Part shown: one piece after another, positions 8,838-16,511 of the stretch | Layout: each line of letters opens with the position of its first letter | Numbering within the stretch: the stretch's first letter is position 1 | Source: Streptomyces rubradiris | GTDB taxonomy: Bacteria > Actinomycetota > Actinomycetes > Streptomycetales > Streptomycetaceae | Reading direction: 5' to 3' | Assembly: GCF_016860525.1 (NCBI RefSeq) | Contig: NZ_BNEA01000007.1 | Coordinates: 186,001-250,000, forward strand | Length of the DNA: 64,000 nucleotides | Translations under genes and position numbers: made by a program | Notes under the pieces: generated by a model | What the model was told of the DNA's origin: nothing | The model's input: the letters and a program-made list of their open reading frames with translations, nothing else | The model's database searches: none

Positions 8838-9257
8838 GGCCTGACGCACGTGTTCAGCACCGTCCACGCCGTCGGCAACCTCGACGCCTACGCCCAGGCC
8901 CTGCGCCCCTTCGGCCGGATCGTCGCCATCGACGACTTCGACTCCCTGCCCATCGGCGTGCTGAAGGCCAAGAGCATCTCCTTCCACGGGGAGTTCCTGT
9001 TCACCCGCTCCATGTTCCGGACGGCCGGCCAGGACCGGCAGCGGCAGCGGCAGCGGCAGCGGCAGCGGCAGCGGCAGCGGCAGCGGCAGCGGCAGCGGCA
9101 CATCCTGACCCAGCTCGCCCGCCTGGTCGACGCGGGCATCGTCACCAGCACCGCCGTGAAGGACTTCGGCAGGATCAACGCGGTGAATCTCCGCGAGGCG
9201 CACCGCGTCATGGAGTCCGGCACCACGATCGGCAAGATCATCCTCACCGGCTTCTGA
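8838..9257 (+). pseudogene. Remnant of zinc-binding alcohol dehydrogenase-like protein with Arg-Gln expansion
   Basis: The frame from 8838 reads GLTHVFSTVHAVGNLDAYAQ, then ALRPFGRIVAIDDFDSLPIG, a stretch of alternating Arg-Gln, then HILTQLARLVDAGIVTSTAV and NLREAHRVMESGTTIGKIIL. This is the C-terminal ~130 residues of a zinc-type MDR dehydrogenase (family about 340 residues). The catalytic and most of the cofactor domain are missing. Sequence upstream in the same frame shows no similarity. The hexanucleotide expansion sits inside. Confidence 0.6.
9036..9100. repeat. CGGCAG hexanucleotide tandem repeat (~10.8 copies)
   Basis: Ten perfect CGGCAG units followed by a partial one. In the dehydrogenase remnant they encode alternating Gln and Arg between TAGQD and HILTQ. 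Related proteins have a short link there, so this is probably a slippage expansion in DNA no longer under selection. Confidence 0.9.
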
Positions 9258-9321
9258 GCCGGTCACCACCGACGGGCCCCGGCAGCCCGTGGCCCGTCGC
9301 ACATGGTGACGGGCCGGCTCT
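9256..9321. terminator. Hairpin downstream of P450 gene
   Basis: A 9 bp perfect inverted repeat (9270-9278 with 9291-9299) nests inside a looser outer one (GAGCCGGTCAC near 9256 with GTGACGGGCCGGCTC near 9307). It lies between the dehydrogenase remnant and the minus-strand P450 stop, so it probably ends the P450 transcript. Confidence 0.5.
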
Positions 9322-9342
9322 CCCTCGCCGTCCCGGCGTCGG

Positions 9343-10587
9343 TCATCCGGCCGGAGTGAGGGCGTCGGACCGCCCCGGCCGGCCCGCTGGGCGTACGGGG
9401 AGCGCGAGCAGGCCACGGGAGCGCATGGACGGTCGTCGGCGCAGGTCGTGCGGGGGGACGGCGAGCGACAGGCCGGGGAAGCGCTCGAAGAGGGCGGTGA
9501 GTGCGATGCCCGTCTCCATCCTGGCGAGCGGGGCGCCGAGACAGTAGTGGATGCCGTGTCCCAGTGCCAGGTGTCCGCCGGCGTCACGTCCGATGTCGAG
9601 CCGGTCGGGGTCGGGGAAGCGGCGCGGGTCGCGGTGCGCCGCGGCGAGCGACAGCAGGACCGTCTCACCGGCTGGGACGGTGACGCCGCCGATGACGATG
9701 TCCTCGGTGGGGAAGCGGCGGATCGCCAGGGGTACCGGCCCGTCGTAGCGGGCCAGTTCGTCGATCGCCCGGTCCAGCAGAGCGGCATCGGCCCGGAGCG
9801 CGGCCAGCTGTTCCGGGTGGGCGAGCAGTGCCGCGACCGCGTTGCCGATCAGGTGCACCGTGTTCTCGTACCCCGCGACCAGGATGAGGAAGGCCAGTGA
9901 CATCAGCTCGTCCTCGCTGAGCCGGTCCTCCTGGTCGCGTACGGCGATCAGGGCGGACAGCAGGTCGTCGGCCGGATGGGCGCGCTTGTCGGCGATCAGT
10001 CGGGTGAAGAAGGACAGCAGGTCGCCGACCGCTTCCCTGGCCCGTTCCGGCCGCGTCGGGTCGGGCACGACCAGGGCGTCCGTCCAGGCGCGGAAATCGG
10101 CGCGCCGGGTCTGGGGCACGCCGAGGAGGTCGCAGATCACGATGATCGGCAGCGGAGCGGCGTAGGAGGGGATCAGGTCGACCTCGTCCTGCCCCGACAG
10201 GGAGTCGAGCAGTCGGTCCGCGGTGCGCCGGATCGGCTCCCTGAGCGCTTCGACGCGCCGGGGAGTGAAGGCCTTGGACACCATGCGCCGGATGCGTGTG
10301 TGGTCCGGCGGGTCCATGTTGAGGAGGTTGGCGTCCAGCGCGGGTGGCAGGGCCATGCCCCGGTAGCCGCCCGCCGTCGCGTTGCGCTTGTCCAGCGACA
10401 GCCGGGGATCGGCGAGCGCCTGGCGGACGTCGTCGTACCGTGTGACCAGCCACGCGGGAAGCCCGTCCGTGCCGGCGATCCGGTGGACCGACCCCTCCTC
10501 TCGCAGCCGGCCGTAGACGCCATAGGGGTCCTCGAACAGCTCACCCGGGTCAACGGCCGGCCTCGACGGGGAAGTTGAGTTGCTCAT
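9343..10587 (-). CDS. Cytochrome P450 (CYP107-like)
   Basis: 414 residues, normal for a soluble actinobacterial class I P450, starting MSNSTSPSRPAVDPGELFED at the ATG 10587. Visible landmarks are the C-helix NMDPPDHTRIRRMVSKAFT, the I-helix LVAGYENTVHLIGNA, a K-helix E-x-x-R in DELARYDGPVPLAIRR, and the haem loop HLALGHGIHYCLGAPLAR with the axial Cys. Two points are unusual: the conserved I-helix Thr after the acid (AGxET) is Asn here, followed by Thr, and the haem-loop Phe is Leu. It needs a ferredoxin partner; none is adjacent. The gene stands alone between decayed genes, so the substrate is unknown. Confidence 0.9.
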   Translation of the reverse strand: MSNSTSPSRPAVDPGELFEDPYGVYGRLREEGSVHRIAGTDGLPAWLVTRYDDVRQALADPRLSLDKRNATAGGYRGMALPPALDANLLNMDPPDHTRIRRMVSKAFTPRRVEALREPIRRTADRLLDSLSGQDEVDLIPSYAAPLPIIVICDLLGVPQTRRADFRAWTDALVVPDPTRPERAREAVGDLLSFFTRLIADKRAHPADDLLSALIAVRDQEDRLSEDELMSLAFLILVAGYENTVHLIGNAVAALLAHPEQLAALRADAALLDRAIDELARYDGPVPLAIRRFPTEDIVIGGVTVPAGETVLLSLAAAHRDPRRFPDPDRLDIGRDAGGHLALGHGIHYCLGAPLARMETGIALTALFERFPGLSLAVPPHDLRRRPSMRSRGLLALPVRPAGRPGRSDALTPAG

Positions 10588-10719
10588 TGCGCCAGCTAAG
10601 CAGATCCGGTGACGCGTGCGCCGAGCACCCCTCGCCGACGGCCGGGTGTCCGGTCCGGCCGGTGGGCCAAGCGGGGCGCGGTGCCGCTCCTGGCATGGGA
10701 GATTTCTGCCGCACGCCCG

Positions 10720-10930
10720 GGCGGCTTCAACTTCCGGGCCGCGTGCGACACCCACGACTACGGTTACGGCCTGATCGGCAACACGTACAAGGGCTACAAG
10801 TACCACCTGGACCGCAGCAAGAAGTCGAACACCGACAACGCCTTCTGCACCACGATGAAGACGCACAGCTGCAAGGCGTACAACATCCTGGTCCGCTGGA
10901 AGATGGAACGCGCGTCCGCCAGGACGACTA
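10720..10930 (+). pseudogene. Fragment of secreted prokaryotic phospholipase A2
   Basis: The frame reads GGFNFRAACDTHDYGYGLIG, then NTYKGYKYHLDRSKKSNTDN, AFCTTMKTHSCKAYN. It contains the PLA2 catalytic C-x-x-H-D-x-G-Y helix and the second-helix Asp and Cys pattern of streptomycete phospholipases A2. There is no signal peptide, the N-terminal calcium loop is absent, and the frame shifts after about ILVRWKME, so it is a broken fragment. It abuts the left border of repeat copy 2. Confidence 0.6.
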
Positions 10931-10987
10931 CTTCAGCGTGCAGCGGCCCCTGGCGGGTGGTGGGTGCGTTTCCGTGCATATACGCGT

Positions 10988-11014
10988 GCGCCCCCGCCGG
11001 GTGGGCGGGGGCGC
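10988..11014 (-). terminator. Intrinsic terminator after transglycosylase copy 2
   Basis: Same 11 bp perfect hairpin as in copy 1 (10988-10998 with 11004-11014), 30 bp beyond the stop codon. Confidence 0.75.
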
Positions 11015-11044
11015 GGAAGCGTTATGGGGTGCTGTCGGCCGGGC

Positions 11045-11458
11045 TTAGTACCAGCCGTTGGCCTGCCAGAAGTCCCAGGCCTTGACGGGGCTGCCGTAGC
11101 GGGAGTTCATGTAGTTGAGGCCCCACTTGATCTGGGTGGCCGGGTTGGTCTTCCAGTCGGCGCCGGCGGAGGCCATCTTGGAGGCCGGGAGGGCCTGGAC
11201 GAGGCCGTAGGCGCCGGAGGAGCTGTTGGTGGCGTGGGGGTTCCAGCCGCTCTCGTGGGAGACGATCTTGCTGAAGGCGTTGAACTGCGCGGCGTCCGGG
11301 ATCATCTTGTGCGCGATCGCCTGGGCGGAGGAGGCCGAGGCCGGGGCGGCGTGAGCCGGAGCGGCGGTGAGCGCCATCCCGGCGGTGGCGGCGGCCACGG
11401 CGGCGGTGGTGAGGGCCTTCTTCGGGGAGGCGATGCGGCGGATGATGGAGACGGTCAC
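11045..11458 (-). CDS. Secreted SLT/lysozyme-fold transglycosylase, copy 2
   Basis: 137 residues from the GTG at 11458, again preceded by AAGAGGT. It is identical to the protein at 3381-3794 except for Ser in place of Gln just after the signal peptidase region (APASASS). Signal peptide, catalytic SHESGW Glu and C-terminal FWQANGWY are intact, so both copies should be active peptidoglycan lytic enzymes. The duplication is recent, since even upstream non-coding DNA is conserved. Confidence 0.88.
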   Translation of the reverse strand: MTVSIIRRIASPKKALTTAAVAAATAGMALTAAPAHAAPASASSAQAIAHKMIPDAAQFNAFSKIVSHESGWNPHATNSSSGAYGLVQALPASKMASAGADWKTNPATQIKWGLNYMNSRYGSPVKAWDFWQANGWY

Positions 11459-11717
11459 GAAGTACCTCTTGCGTCGGGGGCAGGGGATCGCCCGCATGTG
11501 GTGGGCCACGTGGTGTGGCCGGCATGCGTGGGCGCCGCGGCCCGCTTCGGGCTCGTGGCGCCTGGCGACGTCATCCAGATAAGCAGGCCCGCCGGGGGCC
11601 CGCAATGACCCCCTTTACTAGTGGTGGCCAGATTCATGAGGGACGCGAAGTATGTGGCGTGCGTCTCAATCCGCAGGTCACAGGGGGTACGGGATGGGGT
11701 GAATCCGGCAGAAGGTG

Positions 11718-11750
11718 CTACGGCGTCGGGTCGTAGGTGACGTGCGTCAT
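11718..11750 (-). other. Ten-codon reading frame upstream of transglycosylase copy 2
   Basis: Identical MTHVTYDPTP frame and ribosome site as in copy 1. Function unknown. Confidence 0.3.
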
Positions 11751-11803
11751 GTGGGGTCCTTCACCGGCTCGCTCACGACGCGTGCGTGGGTTCGCGCGCT
11801 GGG

Positions 11804-11914
11804 TCAGCGTCCGGGACGGTCGAATGTGACCGCGGTCTCGAACGCGGCACGCAGGGTGGCCCGGCGCAGCGCCAACGCCCGAGCGCGTTCTCTGCCGGAC
11901 TGTTTCAGCGGCAT
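11804..11914 (-). other. Possible 3' end of a lost gene
   Basis: An open frame ends RATLRAAFETAVTFDRPGR and stop, inside the border of repeat copy 2. The equivalent place in copy 1 is the end of the nucleotidyltransferase gene (TTFDGPGR). The frame stays open upstream to about 12000, beyond the first ATG at 11914 (MPLKQSGRERARALALRRAT). I see no family match; it may be a stump of an upstream gene. The rest of 11459-12000 holds only the repeat and the promoter region of the next gene. Confidence 0.22.
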
Positions 11915-12000
11915 GACGGCTCTGTGGACTCGGGCCCGCACACCCTTGACTCCCCGCCCGGCTCCATTAGTTTCTTGCGGAACGAAAGTAAGGAGCGCAG

Positions 12001-13587
12001 GTGTTCATCCTCCCGATACGCCGCATCACCTCCGTACTCGCACCCTGTGTAATCGCGGGGCTCCTCACGCCGGCCGCGGTGGCGACCGCCGAGGACGCCA
12101 TGCCCGGCACCTACTACGTCGACTGTTCGCGCGCTTCGGCCGGTACCGGCACCAGCGCCTCGCCCCTCAATTCCCTGCCCGCCGTCAACGCCCGCGTCCT
12201 CGGCCCCGGCGACCGCGTGCTGTTCCGGCGGGGAACCACCTGCACGGGGCAGCTGTATCTGCACACCTCCGGGACCGCCGGCGCACCGATCACCGTCGGC
12301 GCGTACGGCGCCGGCGACGCCAGGCCCCGGATCGACGCACACGGCAACCTCGCCGCCGTATGGCTGAAGAACGCTTCGTACGTCCACGTCACCGACCTGG
12401 AACTGAGTGCCCCGGGCGACAACACCACCGCCCGGCGCGGCGTGTGGCTTCAGGCCGTGGACTCGGGTGACCTGAACGGCGTCACACTGGAGCGGCTCGA
12501 CATCCACGACGTGCGCGGTGTGCTGCCCTCCGCCACCGGCGGCGCGGCGGGCAACGGCAAGTACGCGGGGGCCTCCGGCGGCATCGTCGTAGAAGCCCTC
12601 GGCAGCACGACGCCGTCGGCCTTCCACGGGCTGACCATCCGGGACAACACCGTGCGCTCCGTCGACCGGGCCGGGATCTACTTGTGGTCCAACTGGTGCC
12701 GCCGCCCCGACCTCGCCACCTTCTGGAACAACTACTGCACCGCCGCCTGGCACCCGCACACCGGGCTGCTCATCGAGAACAACACCCTGTCCGACGTGGG
12801 CGGAGACGGGCTGGTCGTCAAGAGCAGCAGTGACGTCCTGGTCCAGCACAACACCCTGGACGGCTTCAACATGCGCGCCGGGTCGGTCAACGCGGGCATG
12901 TGGACGGCCAACAGCGACTACGTCACCTTCCAGTACAACCGTTCCTCAGGCGGCAACACCACCCGGGACGGGCAGGGTTACGACGTCGACCACTCCACGA
13001 ACCACGTGACGTTCCAGTACAACGTCTCCTCCCACAACGACGGCGGGTTCTTCCTGCTGTGCCCCTACGGCGCGGACGTCCCCGGCAACGTGAAGGACTT
13101 CACGATCCGCTACAACCTGTCGGTCGACGACCGCGCCCGTACCTTCCAGGTGTGCGGCGGCGGTCTGCGGGGCGGCCGGATCCACAACAACACGATCCAG
13201 CTGCCGGAGGTTCCCGCGGGCACCGCGCACCACGTCGTCCTGGAGAGCGCCACCAAGGACGGCGCACTGGACGTGGGATTCCGCAACAACATCGTCAGGA
13301 CCGGTGGCACGGCCGGAACCGTGGACTGGGTCCTGGACGACTCCTCCTTCGTCGTCGACCACAACCTGTTGTACGGCGTCCCGGCTCCCGCCCGGGCCAC
13401 CGCGACGCTGAGCACCGCGCCGTTGCTCACGGCCCCCGGGCCCGGCACCGACGACCCCGCCGACTACCGGTTGGGTGCGGGCTCCCCCGCTCGCGGTGCG
13501 GGCACCCCGGTCACCGACAACGGCGGCCGGGACTTCTTCGGCAACGCGATCGGCACGCCGCCGGGCATCGGCTTCCACGACCACTGA
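12001..13587 (+). CDS. Secreted right-handed beta-helix protein, probable polysaccharide lyase/hydrolase
   Basis: 528 residues. The GTG start is preceded by AAGGAG at good spacing. A signal peptide (LAPCVIAGLLTPAAVATA) is followed by YYVDCSRASAGTGTSASPLN, the start typical of pectate-lyase-like beta-helix proteins. Repeated coils run from about residue 130 to 450 (HGLTIRDNTVRSVDRAGIYL, HTGLLIENNTLSDVGGDGLV, SDVLVQHNTLDGFNM, HVTFQYNVSSHNDGGFFLL). Several Asn ladders and Cys residues are present. The exact polysaccharide cannot be told. It heads an operon for uptake and catabolism of a sugar acid, so an extracellular uronate- or galactose-containing polymer is likely. Confidence 0.75.
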   Translation: MFILPIRRITSVLAPCVIAGLLTPAAVATAEDAMPGTYYVDCSRASAGTGTSASPLNSLPAVNARVLGPGDRVLFRRGTTCTGQLYLHTSGTAGAPITVGAYGAGDARPRIDAHGNLAAVWLKNASYVHVTDLELSAPGDNTTARRGVWLQAVDSGDLNGVTLERLDIHDVRGVLPSATGGAAGNGKYAGASGGIVVEALGSTTPSAFHGLTIRDNTVRSVDRAGIYLWSNWCRRPDLATFWNNYCTAAWHPHTGLLIENNTLSDVGGDGLVVKSSSDVLVQHNTLDGFNMRAGSVNAGMWTANSDYVTFQYNRSSGGNTTRDGQGYDVDHSTNHVTFQYNVSSHNDGGFFLLCPYGADVPGNVKDFTIRYNLSVDDRARTFQVCGGGLRGGRIHNNTIQLPEVPAGTAHHVVLESATKDGALDVGFRNNIVRTGGTAGTVDWVLDDSSFVVDHNLLYGVPAPARATATLSTAPLLTAPGPGTDDPADYRLGAGSPARGAGTPVTDNGGRDFFGNAIGTPPGIGFHDH

Positions 13588-13696
13588 GACCGTACGGACC
13601 GCCGAAACCGCGCTTCTGCCAGGCGGCCGGTGGCTCCCTCCCGTCCCCATCTCGTGGGCCGTTGCCCGCTCTTCCCCGGAAGGACGAGGTCATCTC

Positions 13697-15058
13697 ATGA
13701 CCAGCACCAGCCAGGAGCACGACGCCGCGCCCGCGCCGCCGTCGGCCCAGCCGGGTGTCAGAGCCGCGTTCACCCGTGTCTGGACGCCCCGGCTCGTCGC
13801 CTTCGGCGAGTTCATCGACGGATACGACCTTCTCGTCATGGGCGCCGCGCTGCTGTTCCTCAAGCCGGCCTTCGCACTGACCTCCTTCGAAGTGGGCTGG
13901 CTCGGGGCGATCGCCTTCATCGGCACCGCGGTCGGCCTGGTCGTCTTCGGTGATCTGTCCGACCGCTTCGGCCGGAAGGTCATCTTCGTCGTCAACCTGG
14001 TCTTCTTCGTGGTGGCCTCGGTGGCCTCCGCGTTCGTCACCGAGGTCTGGCAGCTGATGATCGCCCGCTTCCTCATCGGCGTCGCGGTCGGCATGGACAT
14101 ACCCACCTCGCACGCCTTCCTCGCCGAGATCGCCCCGAAGGCCCGGCGCGGCAGGGTGGCCGGCAGCCTGCCCAACCTGATGTGGCTCGGTGGTGCCATG
14201 ACCAGCGTCGTCATCGCCCTGGCCCTGCGCCCCCTGACCGGACAGGACACCTGGCGCTGGCTGTTCGGCCTGGCAGCCGTGCCCGCCCTCGGCGTACTGA
14301 TCGCCCGTCAGTTCCTGCCCGAGTCGCCGCGCTGGCTCAAGGCCCAGGGCCGCCACGAGGACGCTAAGGCAGTGTTCGAGGCCCTCGGTGTCGAGGAGCC
14401 CGGCACCGCGGTCGCGCACGGCACACGCAGCTACCGTGACCTGTTCACCAGGCGCGCCGCCATCCGGCTCGCCGCTGTCACGTGCTTCTTCGCCCTCCAG
14501 TCCTTCGGCGGCGCGGTCGCCACCGTCGCCGGTCCCCTCGTCATCGAGTCCACCGGCATCGGCACCGGGAACTCCCTGTACTTCTCCCTCGCCGGGTTCG
14601 CCGTCGGCTTCGTCGCCGTCGCGCTCGGCGCCACGGTCATCGACCGGATCAACCGCCGCGCCCTCGGCATCCGGGCCTGCCTCGGCGTGTTCGCCGCCGG
14701 TGTCGTCCTCGGCCTGTTCGGCGGCCGGAGCTCCGTGGTCCTGCTGATCGCCTACGTCGCCTACTCCTTCCTCACCTGGTTCGGGCCCGGCGTGCTCGCC
14801 TGGGTGTGGAGTTCGGAGGCGTTCCCCACGCAGGTGCGCGGCCTCGGTTCGGGCATCGCCCAGGCCGTCACGCGTCTGATGATCGCGCTGAACGTCGTTC
14901 TGGTGCCCACCCTCCTCGACCGGTTCGGGCTGCGCACCATCGTCCTGTACGCCTGCTCCTACCTGGTCTGCGCCCTCATCGTGGCGCTCTCCCCGTTCCT
15001 CGCCACCAGCGGTCGCGAGCTGGAGGAGATCCACGCGCAGCGGCCCGTGAAAACCTGA
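13697..15058 (+). CDS. MFS transporter, sugar/organic acid porter type
   Basis: 453 residues from the ATG at 13697 (GAGGT upstream). Twelve hydrophobic segments with the MFS loop motif GDLSDRFGRKVIF (between TM2 and TM3), the PESPRWL motif after TM6, and a second cytoplasmic RXGRR-like loop (IDRINRRALGIR). The acid-containing TM1 (FGEFIDGYDLLVMGAALLFL) is typical of the sugar porter/aromatic acid:H+ symporter group. Its place after the beta-helix enzyme suggests it imports the released sugar or sugar acid. Confidence 0.85.
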   Translation: MTSTSQEHDAAPAPPSAQPGVRAAFTRVWTPRLVAFGEFIDGYDLLVMGAALLFLKPAFALTSFEVGWLGAIAFIGTAVGLVVFGDLSDRFGRKVIFVVNLVFFVVASVASAFVTEVWQLMIARFLIGVAVGMDIPTSHAFLAEIAPKARRGRVAGSLPNLMWLGGAMTSVVIALALRPLTGQDTWRWLFGLAAVPALGVLIARQFLPESPRWLKAQGRHEDAKAVFEALGVEEPGTAVAHGTRSYRDLFTRRAAIRLAAVTCFFALQSFGGAVATVAGPLVIESTGIGTGNSLYFSLAGFAVGFVAVALGATVIDRINRRALGIRACLGVFAAGVVLGLFGGRSSVVLLIAYVAYSFLTWFGPGVLAWVWSSEAFPTQVRGLGSGIAQAVTRLMIALNVVLVPTLLDRFGLRTIVLYACSYLVCALIVALSPFLATSGRELEEIHAQRPVKT

Positions 15059-15106
15059 GCCGCACACCCGCGTACGGCACCCGAAGAGACAGTGAGGACG
15101 CACCAC

Positions 15107-16330
15107 GTGACCGAGCACCCGCGCTCCGGCGCTCCCCGGGACCTGCGGCGGGCCAACACCGCCGCGGCGCTGAGGGCCGTACTGGACGAAGGGCCGATCC
15201 CGCGCGCCGACCTCGCCGCGCGGCTCGGCCTGGCACAGGGCACCATCAGCCGGATCGTGGGCCCTGTCGTCGCCGCGGGCGTCCTGCGCGAGCTGCCCGC
15301 CCGGAGCGGCGGCGGCGGACGTCCCCGGGTGCCGCTCGATCTCGACCCCGCCGCCCGGCTCACCATCGGCCTGCACATCGGCCGTCAGCGCACCAGTGCC
15401 GGACTGGTCGACCTGCGCGGCACCGTACAGGCATGGTCCACGCATGAACGGGGTCCCGCCGCCCCCGCCGACCTGCTCCCGGGCGCCGCCGGCCTGGTGC
15501 GCCGGCTGCTGGCCGAGGCGGGCGGCACACCGGTGCTGGGCATCGGCGCGGCTGCCGGAGGCTGGGTCGATCCGGAGCGCGGCACGGTCATCGACAACGA
15601 GGCGCTCGGATGGCGGAACGTTCCCCTGGGGACGCTCCTCACCCAGGCCACCGGACTGCCCGTACGCGTCGACTCCGGCGCGCGCGCCCACGCCACCGCC
15701 GAGGTCTGGTTCGGCAGCGCCCGTACCGCCGGCTGCTCGGTACACCTGTTCACCGGCAACGTCATCGACGCCGCCGTCGCCATCGGCCGGCGGGTCCATG
15801 TGGGCGCCCGGTCCGCCGCCGGGAACGTGGCGCATCTTCCGGTCACGACGCCCCTGGACTCCTCGGCCCCGGACGACCTCCGTGCCGCCTGCGCCTGCGG
15901 ACGGCGCGGTGTGCTGCAGGCGGTGGCGACCGACCGCGCGGTCCTCGCCTCGGCCGCCCGCCAGGGGCTGCTGCCCGGCGGCACGGAAGGCACCGGTGAC
16001 GGGCTGGCACGCCTGGCCGCGCTGGCCGAAGCGGGCGACGAGGGCGCCGACGGCCTGCTGCGCGCCCGCGCCCGGCACATCGGCGGCGCCGTCGCCCACC
16101 TCGTGGACCTGCTCGACCCCGACCTGGTGGTGCTGTCCGGCGGTGTACTGGCCGTCGCCGCTCACCTGTCGGAGGTACGACGGGCCGCCGCGGCCCGCCT
16201 GGGCCCCTCCTGGGACCCCGCGCACGTGCAGCCGACCGCCCTCGGCCCGCACAGCCTGGCCGCCGCCTCGGCCGCGCTGCTGCTGCGCGCCTACTACGAC
16301 GACCCGCTGTCCTTCGAGGACTTCGGCTGA
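15107..16330 (+). CDS. ROK-family transcriptional regulator
   Basis: 407 residues from the GTG at 15107, chosen because GAGGA lies 8 bases upstream; an in-frame GTG at 15092 is the alternative. The N-terminal winged helix (RRANTAAALRAVLDEGPIPR, DLAARLGLAQGTISRIV) is joined to a ROK domain. Two features argue for a pure regulator rather than a sugar kinase. The usual Asn-Asp catalytic site is VDSGARAHATAEVWFG, and the zinc motif CxCGxxGC is reduced to CACGRRGVLQ, lacking the third Cys. It probably represses this operon until the sugar acid binds. Confidence 0.83.
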   Translation: MTEHPRSGAPRDLRRANTAAALRAVLDEGPIPRADLAARLGLAQGTISRIVGPVVAAGVLRELPARSGGGGRPRVPLDLDPAARLTIGLHIGRQRTSAGLVDLRGTVQAWSTHERGPAAPADLLPGAAGLVRRLLAEAGGTPVLGIGAAAGGWVDPERGTVIDNEALGWRNVPLGTLLTQATGLPVRVDSGARAHATAEVWFGSARTAGCSVHLFTGNVIDAAVAIGRRVHVGARSAAGNVAHLPVTTPLDSSAPDDLRAACACGRRGVLQAVATDRAVLASAARQGLLPGGTEGTGDGLARLAALAEAGDEGADGLLRARARHIGGAVAHLVDLLDPDLVVLSGGVLAVAAHLSEVRRAAAARLGPSWDPAHVQPTALGPHSLAAASAALLLRAYYDDPLSFEDFG

Positions 16331-16450
16331 CCGCCGCCCGAGCCGCCGATGCGCCGGGGCCCGTCGTTCCGGTGCCCTCGGCCGCGGCGACGGTGCGTCC
16401 CACGCGCCCTGCGGGGTGCGCTGGGTGCCCGGCCGTGGCAGGGCACCACC

Positions 16451-16507
16451 GCTCCCACACGAAGGCACCGCTCCCACACGAAGGGACCGCTCCCACACGA
16501 AGGGACC
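16451..16507 (+). repeat. Three tandem 19 bp repeats bearing Shine-Dalgarno-like cores
   Basis: The unit GCTCCCACACGAAGGGACC is repeated three times (first copy with C for G), and the last copy ends 4 bases before the GTG of the dehydratase. Each contains GAAGG(G), which in copy 3 is the ribosome site for that gene. The array may be slippage or a way to strengthen initiation. Confidence 0.85.
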
Positions 16508-16511
16508 GCTC

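Larger units (their letters stand above)
10969..11828 (-). repeat. Long direct repeat, copy 2 (~860 bp)
   Basis: Second copy of 3310-4165, about 7.66 kb away in the same orientation. It carries the same terminator, transglycosylase gene, ten-codon frame and upstream DNA. The right border ends at GTCGAATGTG in both copies, just inside the last codons of whatever gene lay upstream (TTFDGPGR in copy 1, VTFDRPGR in copy 2). Confidence 0.9.
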
